Both the position numbers and the translations under genes were made by a program. From contig NZ_JAFB01000027.1 of assembly GCF_000519205.1 (NCBI RefSeq), forward strand, positions 1 through 64,000: a stretch of DNA of 64,000 bases. Direction: 5' to 3'. The stretch comes from Amycolatopsis taiwanensis DSM 45107. Lineage in GTDB: Bacteria > Actinomycetota > Actinomycetes > Mycobacteriales > Pseudonocardiaceae. Below the pieces are notes generated by a model that saw only the letters and a list, made by a program, of their open reading frames with translations, was not told the DNA's origin and made no database searches. This document shows, in pieces, positions 32,069 to 40,071 of the stretch. Position 1 is the stretch's first letter. Each line of letters starts with the position of its first letter.

Positions 32069-33199
32069 TCACTTAGCGGCCACGATGTCTAGTGCAGTGG
32101 TGAATGCCTTGTTCTTGATCTTGTCATACTCACCGGTAAAGCTCCGGTCGGCACGAGCGGTGACCGACTCCTCTTCACCCTTGCCGACCACGGGAACGAA
32201 CCAATCCAGGTATTCCACAACGGAGTTGTATCCGGCCCAGACGGTGCCCCGGATGTCTTCCTGGGTGTCGGCAGACTTGAACAGTGCGGTAAGAGCTTCC
32301 CACTGTTCTTGTTCCGGCTTCCTCCAGTCATCTAGAGGTTTCCGGAACTTCTCTGGCCATAGTTCCTTGACATACTGGCCGAACACTTCGGTGTCCAGCT
32401 GAGTGTTGATCATGCTTTCGGCCTCTGCCTGGAAGACCGACAGCCACTCGAAGTTGATCTTGAGTGCTTCCCTGGCTTCCTGGAGCTTTCCGGCGAGTCC
32501 CGACGAATGCCGGAAGGTGTAGGCACTTCGGTGGTTGCGGAGAGCTGCCCTTTCAGTGTTGGCACAGACCACCCGGACCGGGGTGGTGACCACCTTGAGC
32601 TTGCCCTGTCCGGAGTAGTTCTGGAAACCGGCGAGATACAGCCCGACCTCATCGGTTCCACCGATCTTGATCGACTCCGGAAGCTGCATAGTAAGGAAGA
32701 TGTCCTTACCATTCCGGAGTGATCCCCCAGTGTCGAACACGGCACCGGAAGTGTCCACAATGGCTTGCATGAAGTCGGCGAACTCTTCCGGTTGAATGAT
32801 CGGGTACTCACCGGACACGATGCCGAGCGGTTGTAGCTCTCCGGTCTGCGGGACGGTCCGGAAGGTGTTCACCCAGCCCGGTATATCCATCAGTTCCACA
32901 GTGTCCATTTCGGACACTTCCGGGCTGTCATCTGGCCGATCGGCATCCTGGCGAACGGTGCACTTCTGAGTGTGCTTGGCTCCGACCTTCCTCCGACACT
33001 CGGGGCACTTGCCAGTAGGGACTAATCCGGTGATACCGAAGGACTTCCGGACATTCCAGCCGGACAGGTGGGCAAGGTCTAGCACTTCCTGTGCCTTCAT
33101 CGGACCGGGGGCAACGGTGCCCAACCGGTGCCAGCCGGGCTCACGGGCGGCAGCAAAGGCATAGCTGCCATCGGCGAGCTTCTCAAGCTCATGGGACAT
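32069..33199 (-). CDS. DUF932 / phage-plasmid-like protein (376 aa)
   Basis: The family pattern is clear: start AFAAAREPGWHRLGTVAPG, then VSGEYPIIQPEEFADFMQAI, VRVVCANTERAAL and YTFRHSSGL. A Cys pair insert (CPECRRKVGAKHTQKC) could bind zinc. Members are found on phages and plasmids; their function is not known. ATG at 33199 has AGGGAG upstream. An operator-like palindrome lies 26 bases before the start. It is divergent from the plus-strand early block. Confidence 0.85.
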   Translation of the reverse strand: MSHELEKLADGSYAFAAAREPGWHRLGTVAPGPMKAQEVLDLAHLSGWNVRKSFGITGLVPTGKCPECRRKVGAKHTQKCTVRQDADRPDDSPEVSEMDTVELMDIPGWVNTFRTVPQTGELQPLGIVSGEYPIIQPEEFADFMQAIVDTSGAVFDTGGSLRNGKDIFLTMQLPESIKIGGTDEVGLYLAGFQNYSGQGKLKVVTTPVRVVCANTERAALRNHRSAYTFRHSSGLAGKLQEAREALKINFEWLSVFQAEAESMINTQLDTEVFGQYVKELWPEKFRKPLDDWRKPEQEQWEALTALFKSADTQEDIRGTVWAGYNSVVEYLDWFVPVVGKGEEESVTARADRSFTGEYDKIKNKAFTTALDIVAAK

Positions 33200-33224
33200 G
33201 TGCGGCTCTCCCTGGGGTGTTGGT

Positions 33225-33355
33225 TGCTGTCTTGCTGACAGGACCAACATTAACCACCGACAAGATGATTGTCCTCTGTATGTGATACATAACACTATGA
33301 CTAGACAATCATTTGTTTGACCCTGCATTCTGGGTCTGTCAGCAAGACAGCAACC
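33225..33355. promoter_or_regulatory. Divergent early promoter region with paired operators
   Basis: Two copies of TGTCAGCAAGACAGCA face outwards: 33225-33240 (minus) and 33337-33352 (plus). The 15-bp core CTGTCAGCAAGACAG has 5-bp inverted arms. Between them the DNA is AT-rich, with a 9-bp inverted repeat ATGATTGTC (33265) and GACAATCAT (33304). Both operators lie in what would be the 5' leaders, 25-30 bases before the start codons. Confidence 0.65.
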
Positions 33356-33380
33356 CACGACAGCAGGGAGGCACCACCCC

Positions 33381-33668
33381 ATGAAGCTGAGACGAGGCCG
33401 GAACATGCGGCCACGACCGGCGACACCACCCCGACCACCCCGGACCGAACCGGTAACGGTCGAGCAGCTGTCCGAGCAGGACGCCGACCGGGTAGGCCGC
33501 ATGGCCTACTACGGCGGTACGGACTGCCTCGATGGCAAGGGCAGCGTGATCGGTTGGGAGAAGCTCACGCCGGAGCGGCGGGACTACTACATCGGCATCG
33601 CCGCGTGCGTTCTCGTCGAGCACTGCCTCATCCGGGGTGTCGAGGTCATTGTGAGGCGGCCCCGGTGA
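33381..33668 (+). CDS. Early phage protein (95 aa)
   Basis: First gene of the plus-strand early block, ATG at 33381 with AGGGAGG upstream. A basic Pro-rich start (MKLRRGRNMRPRPATPPRPP) is followed by a helical domain (YYIGIAACVLVEHCLIRGVE). The operator palindrome lies 28 bases before it. Unknown function. Confidence 0.65.
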   Translation: MKLRRGRNMRPRPATPPRPPRTEPVTVEQLSEQDADRVGRMAYYGGTDCLDGKGSVIGWEKLTPERRDYYIGIAACVLVEHCLIRGVEVIVRRPR

Positions 33669-33820
33669 ACGCCGTGCTCGCCACCCTGGCAGCCCTGTCG
33701 CTCGGCGGCGGGCTGCTGGGGTGGATCTGGACGAAGAACTGGCGCGTCGGCGCGACCGGCCTCGTGATCATGTTCGTGATCGCGGTGATCGGCGGTCAGC
33801 TCGCGGGAGGCGGGTCATGA
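33665..33820 (+). CDS. Small membrane protein (51 aa)
   Basis: GTG at 33665 overlaps the previous stop. Two hydrophobic segments (AVLATLAALSLGGGLLGWIW and VGATGLVIMFVIAVIGGQLA) fill most of the protein. Unknown function in the early block. Confidence 0.6.
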   Translation: MNAVLATLAALSLGGGLLGWIWTKNWRVGATGLVIMFVIAVIGGQLAGGGS

Positions 33821-34053
33821 GCGGCTGCGGCTGCGCCTGCTCGTCGGGTGGCTTTTGCGGTGGCTGCGGTCACGCGGATTGCGGGGGTCGGGCGAAAGCC
33901 CGGCCCTCCGGCCCTGCCCCGGTGGCCAAGCGGTGCACCTGTCCGGTGCCGCACACGTCGCCGGACGATGCGGGCATCACCCGGCGCGATTGCCCGGAGC
34001 ATGGTCGTCTGCTCCCGCCGTCGATCTACCGGCCTTCCGGTCCGGTGGCGTGA
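33817..34053 (+). CDS. Cys-rich small protein (78 aa)
   Basis: ATG at 33817 within an ATGA overlap. It begins MSGCGCACSSGGFCGGCGH and has a second Cys/His set (CTCPVPH, CPEHG), so it probably binds one or two zinc ions. Unknown role. Confidence 0.6.
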   Translation: MSGCGCACSSGGFCGGCGHADCGGRAKARPSGPAPVAKRCTCPVPHTSPDDAGITRRDCPEHGRLLPPSIYRPSGPVA

Positions 34054-34385
34054 TGCGCGTGAGCCGGAAGTGGTGTCGTCGCGGCGGGGACCGTGCCCGC
34101 GACACCGTTGACTACGCCGCCGCGTTGGCGGTGTCGGTGGTGGCTAGGGCCGTGACCGCGCGGCCCTGGCGCCGTCGTCGTGGACGGCACGCCGCGATGA
34201 CGGTCGTGCGCTTCGACGGCGTGGTGGTGTTCGCCGATGGGCGGACCCACCTCGTCCGCATCACCCCGGAGCTTGTTCTCCAGTGGTGCGCCCCGAAATC
34301 CCAAATGGTCGAGGCCGAGGACGCGCTTCGGGCGATGTCCTCGGCGCTCGCCGCCATCCTCAAGCAAGACAAGGACGACCAATGA
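34053..34385 (+). CDS. Early phage protein (110 aa)
   Basis: ATG at 34053 overlaps the previous TGA (TGATG). The N-terminus is basic; the second half has a short beta-hairpin (TVVRFDGVVVFADGRTHLVR) and a C-terminal helix. Not recognised. Confidence 0.6.
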   Translation: MRVSRKWCRRGGDRARDTVDYAAALAVSVVARAVTARPWRRRRGRHAAMTVVRFDGVVVFADGRTHLVRITPELVLQWCAPKSQMVEAEDALRAMSSALAAILKQDKDDQ

Positions 34386-34777
34386 GCGAACAGCTCAAGT
34401 TTGGCTATAACAAAGGGCTTCCGCCCGATGTGACGACCGCCTGGGGCTGCCGGGCGGTCGTACACCCCGACGGCTTCGGCCTCGATGTCCCGCCGGACCG
34501 TGAGTCCGGCTTCGGCGACTGGCACACGCTGATCGGCTACCTCCGCGACCACGACGGAGAAGGGTGGATCAGCAAGGCGACCATGATGTTCGCGTCCGGT
34601 GAGCTGTCGGTGCGCTCTGGCACCGAGGTCGTTCTGTTTGAGAACGACCGTGCCGTGATCAAGGCGAACCCTCAGCGCAGCCACGGCTACCTCTACGTCT
34701 GCGCTTACTGGAAGCCTGAGCCCGCCGGAAGCGATGGCCCGCCGGCCTTGCGTGAGCTGCTGCGGCTGGACGGGTGA
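34382..34777 (+). CDS. Early phage protein (131 aa)
   Basis: ATG at 34382 in an ATGA overlap. Sequence features are AWGCRAVVHPDGFGLDVPPD and an aromatic C-terminal part (SHGYLYVCAYWKPEP). No known domain. Part of the overlapping early gene chain. Confidence 0.6.
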   Translation: MSEQLKFGYNKGLPPDVTTAWGCRAVVHPDGFGLDVPPDRESGFGDWHTLIGYLRDHDGEGWISKATMMFASGELSVRSGTEVVLFENDRAVIKANPQRSHGYLYVCAYWKPEPAGSDGPPALRELLRLDG

Positions 34778-35019
34778 TGACGATGACGAAACCCGTGGAC
34801 CCGCAGGAGGTGCGGGGGAAGATCGCCGCGCTGTTCGGCGGCCGTGCGGTCGAGTTGGCCGCTAAGGAAAACCCGCACTCGCGGGTGGACTACACCGACC
34901 CGGAGGTCGCCGCGCTCGCCGACATGGCGGGCGCCGATCTGGTCAGGGACTGGAACGAGGGCGACGGTAGCGCTGCCGCCCTGCTGTTCGAGATCGCCGA
35001 CGAGGAGGGCTGGTCGTGA
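34774..35019 (+). CDS. Early phage protein (81 aa)
   Basis: Starts at GTG/ATG 34774-34783 in an overlap with the previous gene; ATG at 34783 gives the simplest start. An acidic helical protein (LADMAGADLVRDWNEGDGSA). Unknown. Confidence 0.55.
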   Translation: MMTMTKPVDPQEVRGKIAALFGGRAVELAAKENPHSRVDYTDPEVAALADMAGADLVRDWNEGDGSAAALLFEIADEEGWS

Positions 35020-35471
35020 GCCAACCGATCATCTGCAAGGTGTGCAACCTCGCGCTGGATGGGTTCACCAACGAGGAGGGCGTGACCTACCGGCACACGA
35101 TCTCGGACGCGATGGACGGCAAGGACATCAACCACGAACCGGTGCCGATCCCGGCTCCGCCAGGGTGGCGCGGTCACTGCGACTTCTGCACCGCTGGGGT
35201 GCCCAAGTTCGTTGTGCCCGCCCGGGACTTCACCCCGCCCAACGCGCCGAACGGGTTCAGCACGGGCGACTGGGCAGCGTGCGAGTGGTGCGCCCTGCTG
35301 ATCGGCGCGGACCGCTGGCCGAGCGTCGTGAAGCGGGCCGCGAAGCACTTCCAGCGGCGGATGGGCTTCCCGATGCCGTCGAAGTCGCGGAAAGCCGTCC
35401 AGGCGCTGTACCGCACGCTCGCCGAGAACATCACCGGCCCGATCCGGCCGATCGAGGGAGACGAGTCATGA
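35016..35471 (+). CDS. Zinc-ribbon-like early protein (151 aa)
   Basis: GTG at 35016 overlaps the previous stop. CKVCNLAL near the start and CDFCTAG plus CEWCALLIG later could form zinc sites. The C-terminal 50 residues are helical and basic (VKRAAKHFQRRMGFPMPSK). DNA- or protein-binding is possible. Confidence 0.6.
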   Translation: MSQPIICKVCNLALDGFTNEEGVTYRHTISDAMDGKDINHEPVPIPAPPGWRGHCDFCTAGVPKFVVPARDFTPPNAPNGFSTGDWAACEWCALLIGADRWPSVVKRAAKHFQRRMGFPMPSKSRKAVQALYRTLAENITGPIRPIEGDES

Positions 35472-35683
35472 GCCGAGAGATCCTGACGGGTCAGGAACCG
35501 GAGCCGGAGCCGGAGGCGCCTATCTGCCCAACGTGCAAGGAGCCGATCACCGGGGCCATGTTCGGGCCGCGCGAGGAGTGCTTGCGCTGCTTTGAGGCAG
35601 GCTTGCCGCCGATCCCGCCGGAAGGTGTGGAGGAGACCGGCGAGTCCTGGTCGGACGTGTACGTGGGGGGTGGTGACTGGTGA
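35468..35683 (+). CDS. Small zinc-ribbon protein (71 aa)
   Basis: ATG at 35468 in an ATGA overlap. A CPTCKEPITG segment and CLRC twenty residues later make a clear four-Cys ribbon. The rest is acidic. Unknown function. Confidence 0.6.
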   Translation: MSREILTGQEPEPEPEAPICPTCKEPITGAMFGPREECLRCFEAGLPPIPPEGVEETGESWSDVYVGGGDW

Positions 35684-36099
35684 GCAGGACGCACTCGCCG
35701 ACGCACCTGGGCTGCCAGACCTTCCGGTTCATGGTTTGGCAGTGGTGCATCACCACCGCCGAGGAGTTGATCCGGGCCGATGGGGAGGCTGCCGCGACCT
35801 TCTACCCGGAGGGCGGCATCACCACGCTGGATCAGTTCCTCCCGCTGGAGCCGGAGAAGCCGGGCTACATGCGGCTGATCCAGATCGAGGTCGACCACGA
35901 CTACGCCATGACCCAGACCGACCTGACCAAGCCGATCATCGTCGCGCCGATCAAGCCGGAGAAGGGCGAGTACGGCGTGATCGTGATCGACGGCTGGCAC
36001 CGGGTCGACCGGGCTCGTAAGGAGGGCCGCGAGCACTTGCCGGTCTACATGCTCTCCCCGGATGCCGAGCAGGCGTGCCGAATCCCGATCTTCATCTAG
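35680..36099 (+). CDS. ParB/sulfiredoxin-fold protein (139 aa)
   Basis: GTG at 35680 overlaps the previous stop. The C-terminal half holds the ParB-like core VIVIDGWHRVDRARKEGR, followed by LPVYML. The GxHR tetrad is the nucleotide-binding motif of the ParB/Srx fold. Phages carry such proteins as nucleases, CTPases or regulators; no second DNA-binding domain is present here. Confidence 0.8.
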   Translation: MSRTHSPTHLGCQTFRFMVWQWCITTAEELIRADGEAAATFYPEGGITTLDQFLPLEPEKPGYMRLIQIEVDHDYAMTQTDLTKPIIVAPIKPEKGEYGVIVIDGWHRVDRARKEGREHLPVYMLSPDAEQACRIPIFI

Positions 36100-36125
36100 G
36101 AGGTGAACACCCCGTGACAGGCGAC

Positions 36126-36152
36126 AGCCCCGGTCGCGTAGCGGCCGGGGCT
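36126..36152. terminator. Hairpin after the ParB-like gene
   Basis: AGCCCCGG and CCGGGGCT pair around an 11-base loop, followed by ATCGTGTC. It lies 27 bases past the stop codon, before the third operator copy. Confidence 0.45.
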
Positions 36153-36174
36153 ATCGTGTCTTCCTGCAATCAGT

Positions 36175-36190
36175 TGTCAGCAAGACAGCA
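36175..36190 (+). promoter_or_regulatory. Operator palindrome, copy 3
   Basis: TGTCAGCAAGACAGCA, identical to the two copies at 33.2-33.4 kb. It directly precedes AGGGAG, the ribosome binding site of the HTH gene at 36204. Confidence 0.65.
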
Positions 36191-36203
36191 GGGAGACCCC
36201 CGG

Positions 36204-36599
36204 ATGGTACGTGACCCGCTTCTGCCCAAGTTGCTCTCGGTGACCGAGGCCGCCGACGTCCTTGGGCACAACCGGTCCTACGTACACCAGTTGATCAAAG
36301 AGGGCAGTTTGCCCGCCGGGAACGCGGGTACAACCGTGGTCCTGGCCGAGGCCACCGTGCTCCGGTACAAGGCCGGTGAGCGGTTCCCCTTCCCGACGCT
36401 GCTGGTCGTGCATGTCTACGACGAGGACGCCGACGGCTGGACCGAGGCGAGCCGGACGGCGGTCGCGCCGGATTACGAGATGCCGGATGCGTTCCGCCTG
36501 GAGGACATCGCCGGGGTGGAGGGTCGGTCGTACCGCGTCGAGCTGCTGGACAACCAGGGCAAGACGCTCGGGATGAAGACCGTCGAGCCGACGAGCTGA
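36204..36599 (+). CDS. Excisionase-like HTH protein (131 aa)
   Basis: ATG at 36204. Residues 10-55 form a MerR-type/HTH_17 helix-turn-helix (LSVTEAADVLGHNRSYVHQL then GSLPAG), as in excisionases and small phage regulators. The C-terminal 70 residues are beta-rich and unassigned. It follows operator copy 3, so it may be the factor acting on these sites, or be controlled by them. Confidence 0.75.
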   Translation: MVRDPLLPKLLSVTEAADVLGHNRSYVHQLIKEGSLPAGNAGTTVVLAEATVLRYKAGERFPFPTLLVVHVYDEDADGWTEASRTAVAPDYEMPDAFRLEDIAGVEGRSYRVELLDNQGKTLGMKTVEPTS

Positions 36600-36615
36600 T
36601 AAGGGGGGTTATCAG
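36596..36615. terminator. Short hairpin at the end of the early block
   Basis: CTGATAA and TTATCAG pair around GGGGGG; the TGA stop codon of the HTH gene lies in the left arm. It lies between the convergent early and replication blocks. Confidence 0.35.
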
Positions 36616-36693
36616 GGTCCGGGGGCCTGCGGCCACACACTTCCGGACGATGACGACACCGATCTTGCACGCAGCTCAGCGCCTTGGCAAGTT

Positions 36694-37515
36694 TCAGGCG
36701 GCGTGTCGTGGCCGACTGACGTGGGTCAGCGCGAGGTCACGCACGTCGCCGAATCGATAGACCGGGCGGCCCCGGCCGTCGGTGCCGTGGGCGACGATCC
36801 GGCCCCGGTTCACCCAGGAGTCCCAGGTGCCGCGCGGGATGGTCTTGTCCAGCAGCAGCCGAGCCCAGCCCAGCGCCACGGTCGCGGTGACCCGCAGGTC
36901 GGCCGCGTAGTCGATCATCCAGTTGCGGCGTTCGTCCACGTCGTGTTCGGTGCCGCAGCTGCCGCACTGCACCCGGCTCGCGCCAGGGCGGGCGTAGAGG
37001 TGATCGGGACACCTGCCGCCCTCGACCTGCGCATCGCACGGCCCGGCGTAGATCCGGTCCGGTGGGCGATCGATGACCCGGCGGACGCGAGCGACGACGT
37101 GAGTGATTTCGTCGTACAGCTCGTCGGCCGCCGGGTGCAGTGCGAGCAGTCCGGGCAGGCCGACCATCCAGGCGACCGCGCCCGCGGTGGACCCGGCGGG
37201 CGGGAGCAGGTGTGGGTTGCACTCGTGCACGTCGCGCGCCCAGGTCGAGATCGTGTTCGCCAGCACCCAGCCGATCTCGCTGGCGGCTTCGTGGAACGGC
37301 ATCGGCTGGGTGGCCGAGTGGGCGACCACGCCTGTGCCGGTGGACAGGACGCTCTGCCGGGACAGCGTGATGCCGAGTTCGGCGATCAGGCCGCGCCCGC
37401 CCTGGCCGTCGGTGGCCAGGGCGCGCAGGGCGGCCAATAGCTCGTCCAGGCAGCTTGAGCAGAGCATGTCGTTGGTCGGCCGAGTGCAGCCGGTGACACA
37501 GGCGTGCTCACCCAT
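36694..37515 (-). CDS. Zinc-ribbon and HTH phage protein (273 aa)
   Basis: Start ATG 37515, overlapping the previous gene by eight bases. Cys sets near the N-terminus (CVTGCTRPTNDMLCSSCLDE) and in the middle (CPDHLYARPGASRVQCGSC) suggest two zinc sites. The C-terminus resembles a winged HTH (DKTIPRGTWDSWVNRGRI, then GRPVYRFGDVRDLAL). It is the last gene of the replication block. This protein type is common in actinophages; role unknown. Confidence 0.75.
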   Translation of the reverse strand: MGEHACVTGCTRPTNDMLCSSCLDELLAALRALATDGQGGRGLIAELGITLSRQSVLSTGTGVVAHSATQPMPFHEAASEIGWVLANTISTWARDVHECNPHLLPPAGSTAGAVAWMVGLPGLLALHPAADELYDEITHVVARVRRVIDRPPDRIYAGPCDAQVEGGRCPDHLYARPGASRVQCGSCGTEHDVDERRNWMIDYAADLRVTATVALGWARLLLDKTIPRGTWDSWVNRGRIVAHGTDGRGRPVYRFGDVRDLALTHVSRPRHAA

Positions 37516-37678
37516 CGCGGCCACCGCTTTCGGCCGCCGACCAGACGGCGGCAGTGAGCAGCGCAGCGACACCGAGCACCAGCCACATCAGCTCGCCGGT
37601 CCAGATGGCGGCGACGAGCCCGGCGATCAGCAGCGTGAACCCCACCGCGCCGAGCGTGGGCAGCGTGCGGCGGGTCAT
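37508..37678 (-). CDS. Small membrane protein (56 aa)
   Basis: ATG at 37678 in an ATGA overlap. Two hydrophobic helices (LGAVGFTLLIAGLVAAIW and MWLVLGVAALLTAAVW) cover most of the protein. Unknown phage membrane protein. Confidence 0.6.
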   Translation of the reverse strand: MTRRTLPTLGAVGFTLLIAGLVAAIWTGELMWLVLGVAALLTAAVWSAAESGGRDG

Positions 37679-37776
37679 GCGAACACCACCCACAGCAGCG
37701 CGAGCAGCACGAACACGGCCACCGAGGTCACGAGCACCGCGACCTTGGCCCAGCACCGGGGCGGACGGTGGTTCAT
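37675..37776 (-). CDS. Small membrane peptide (33 aa)
   Basis: ATG at 37776 overlaps the stop of the resolvase gene (ATGA), and its own TGA overlaps the next start. One membrane helix (VAVLVTSVAVFVLLALLWVV). The double coupling supports it. Confidence 0.55.
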   Translation of the reverse strand: MNHRPPRCWAKVAVLVTSVAVFVLLALLWVVFA

Positions 37777-38288
37777 GCGGCCTCGGCCTCCCCGTAGCCG
37801 GCCTGGTGCAGCAAGGTCACCAGGTTGGCCAGTTCCAGCCGCACGGGCATGGCGAGCGTCGGGTCGCTGACGTGTGCCACGTCGGGGTTGCGGACGGTTT
37901 CGATCAGCGCCGCGAGGTCTGCGGCGGGGAGCCACGCCCACCACACGCCGGGGTCGGACTTGCCGTCCCGGCGTTGGACGACCACGCCGTAGTCGGCCCC
38001 GGCCGCCACCGCCTGCTCGGTGGTCTCGGCGAGGATGCCGGTGATGTCCAGTGTGGACAGACTGCCGCGCGCTTTGACCTGCCAGACCAGGCCGGGCGTG
38101 CCCCGGATGTCGCCGAGGTCGGCAGAGACCCGGTCGGAGCTGCGCCAGCCGTTGTCGGACTTGCGCTCGGCGTCGGGCCAGCCGTGGACCCGCAGGTACC
38201 GGCCGACGTCGCGTTCGGCCCGGATGCCTTTCTCGCGGTTGGCACGGCCGATCTCGGCGCGAGTGCGTGCGGTTGTTCCCCTGCTCAC
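37773..38288 (-). CDS. Holliday junction resolvase-like PD-(D/E)XK nuclease (171 aa)
   Basis: GTG at 38288 with AGGAAGGA upstream. The pattern GIRAERDVGRYLRVHGW, then LGDIRGTPGLVWQVKARG, matches the E-xxx-D-x(n)-QVK core of archaeal-type Hjc resolvases and phage recombination nucleases. It would resolve branched DNA made by RecT-dependent recombination. Linked to the replisome gene through a 12-residue mini-cistron. Confidence 0.8.
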   Translation of the reverse strand: MSRGTTARTRAEIGRANREKGIRAERDVGRYLRVHGWPDAERKSDNGWRSSDRVSADLGDIRGTPGLVWQVKARGSLSTLDITGILAETTEQAVAAGADYGVVVQRRDGKSDPGVWWAWLPAADLAALIETVRNPDVAHVSDPTLAMPVRLELANLVTLLHQAGYGEAEAA

Positions 38289-38323
38289 GGTGGTCCTTCC
38301 TCGTCGGTGAGCTGGTCGGTCAT
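38285..38323 (-). CDS. 12-residue coupling mini-cistron
   Basis: ATG at 38323 overlaps the replisome gene's TGA (ATGA), encodes MTDQLTDEEGPP, and its TGA overlaps the GTG of the resolvase gene (GTGA). It bridges the 31-base gap between the two genes and contains the resolvase ribosome binding site. Confidence 0.5.
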   Translation of the reverse strand: MTDQLTDEEGPP

Positions 38324-39246
38324 GACGCCTGCCTGTCGTCGTCGGGCGGGTCGGTCGAGCCGTGGTCCTTGCCCAGGGCGGCCCGGACCAGCGCCATGCC
38401 CCGGCGGGCGCGGTCGGCGGCGGTCGGGTCGTGGTGGCACAGGGCGGCGCCGACGTAGCCGGTCTGGTCGCACATGTCGCAGGCGGCGATGGCGTGCGCT
38501 CGGGTCTCGGCGCGCTGGTGCACCGCCTCCGCGCGGCGGACCTGCGCCTGTTCGGCAGCGTCGGCGTCCCAGCGTTCGCGGGCTTCGCGGGCTCGGGCAC
38601 AGGCGCCGCACGGGGGCGGGTCCGGATCGTGCTCATGGTCGATGCAGCGATCTAGTGGGCGTTGCGGTTGAGGGTTTGGGGGCGGGGGTGGTTCCCGCGT
38701 GCTCGGCCGGTCGTCGGAGATCGAGCCTCGCGCGCGCGTTCCCTTCCCTTCCTTTCCTTTCCCTTCCTTTCCTTTCCCCGAGGTAGGACTACCGGAGGAG
38801 TCCCGTAGTCCTACTGGAGAGCCGCTACCAGGGATTTGTGGATAACCGGCTGTTTTCTCCGGTAGTCCTCCGGTAGCGCTACCGTCGGGCTCCGGCGGAG
38901 GTACCAGAGCGCCATTGGACGCGGGCGGAATCTTGGATGGCGTGGGCTTCTGGATGCTCTGGTGGTCGTCCCAATTAACGATCTCCAGGTACCGCCGACC
39001 GTCCACTTCGTAGCGCACAATGCGCCCATGGGCGGCCAGCGTCTCCAGGTCCTCTTCGATGTCCGCCAGGGACACGTCATCCAGCGGCCAGATGTCGCCC
39101 TTGATCAAGCGCACGTTGTCCTTGGTGCGGCCTGCGTCGTCACAATGCGTCCACAGACCGATCCATGTCAGGCGCGCACGCAATGGCAGCGCCGACACGT
39201 CCTCGGACCGGAAGAAGCTCGGCTTGATCGTCCGGATACGTGGCAT
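38320..39246 (-). CDS. Phage replisome organiser-like protein (308 aa)
   Basis: The N-terminal 100 residues (RTIKPSFFRSEDVSALPLRA, LTWIGLWTHCDDAGRTKDNV, EIVNWDDHQSIQKPTPSKIP) are the standard N-terminal domain of actinophage DnaD-type replication initiators. A low-complexity linker follows with GKGKEGKGKEGKG, then a Cys-rich segment (CACARAREA.. with CDMCDQTGYVGAALCHH). It probably recruits host helicase to the phage origin. Confidence 0.8.
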   Translation of the reverse strand: MPRIRTIKPSFFRSEDVSALPLRARLTWIGLWTHCDDAGRTKDNVRLIKGDIWPLDDVSLADIEEDLETLAAHGRIVRYEVDGRRYLEIVNWDDHQSIQKPTPSKIPPASNGALVPPPEPDGSATGGLPEKTAGYPQIPGSGSPVGLRDSSGSPTSGKGKEGKGKEGKGTRARGSISDDRPSTREPPPPPNPQPQRPLDRCIDHEHDPDPPPCGACARAREARERWDADAAEQAQVRRAEAVHQRAETRAHAIAACDMCDQTGYVGAALCHHDPTAADRARRGMALVRAALGKDHGSTDPPDDDRQAS

Positions 39247-39261
39247 TCCGGCCTTCCCCTG

Positions 39262-40071
39262 TTAGCTCGTTGGCTCGTCGGTGGGTGGGGTCTCCTCCTC
39301 GGGCGGTTCGGTCTCGATCACCTCCCCGTCCAGATCAGGCGTGATCTCGTCCAGCGCGTCGGCATCGAGGTCGGTCCGGACCGAGCCCTCGGCGGCGATC
39401 GCGCGGTTCATGACGGTGGCCATGGGCAGCCACTTCGCGAGCTGGCGGACGGCGGTCTTGCGGGCCATCGCCTCCCAGTCGGTGACCCACGGCCCCTTCT
39501 TGCCCGCGCGGGAGCGGCCCCGGATGGCCTCGATCGCATCGACGCTCATGACCTCGAACTCCGCGCCGCCGTCGAGCAGCGTGGCGGCGGCGTAGACATC
39601 GGTGATGCCACCGCGGGCTCCGCGTGCGGGCTTGTGGATCAGGTCCGGGTGTAGGCCGTAGGCGTACTCGAACTCGTCTTCCTCATGCACGACGCGGGCC
39701 GAGATGTTGCGGAGCTGGCCGGAATTCCACGCGAGCTTGATCAGGCCCCGGTAGCCGGGGATGAACGTCACCTGGTCGCCGTAGGGCACCAAGTACGCCT
39801 CGCCCAAGGGGCCGGGCTCCAGGCCGAGCTGCGCCGAGGTCATCAGTGCGCCGAGCAGCGACTCGGGTCGGCAGCGCTGGAGGTCGTTGCTTTGGCGGAC
39901 TACGGTCAGCGCCACGCGGGTGAACCGTTCGGGGTCCAGGGCGGTTCCGGTGAGCGCGCGGGCGATCTCGGGTTTCTGCCGCTCGATGAGCGTGCGGAGG
40001 TCGCCCCCGCCGGCCGACGCGGTTCCGGTCTTCCTCTGGGCGAGCGCGGCCTTGGTGGTGGCGTTGCTTAT
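39262..40071 (-). CDS. recT: RecT single-strand annealing recombinase (269 aa), ATA start
   Basis: RecT family: LRTLIERQKPEIARAL, LLGALMTSAQLGLEPGPLGE, YLVPYGDQVTFIPGYRGLIK and AMARKTAVRQLAKWLP are diagnostic. No ATG, GTG or TTG lies near the expected N-terminus. ATA at 40071 lies 8 bases after AGGAGG and within ATAA, the stop of the exonuclease gene. The resulting SNATTKAALAQ start is typical. A single G-to-A change of an ATGA overlap would explain it. RecT pairs with the YqaJ nuclease. Confidence 0.92.
   Translation of the reverse strand: MSNATTKAALAQRKTGTASAGGGDLRTLIERQKPEIARALTGTALDPERFTRVALTVVRQSNDLQRCRPESLLGALMTSAQLGLEPGPLGEAYLVPYGDQVTFIPGYRGLIKLAWNSGQLRNISARVVHEEDEFEYAYGLHPDLIHKPARGARGGITDVYAAATLLDGGAEFEVMSVDAIEAIRGRSRAGKKGPWVTDWEAMARKTAVRQLAKWLPMATVMNRAIAAEGSVRTDLDADALDEITPDLDGEVIETEPPEEETPPTDEPTS

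Noticed and set aside
36126..36152. Phage attachment site core
   Set aside because: It is a GC-rich hairpin without a matching copy at either prophage end; read as a terminator.
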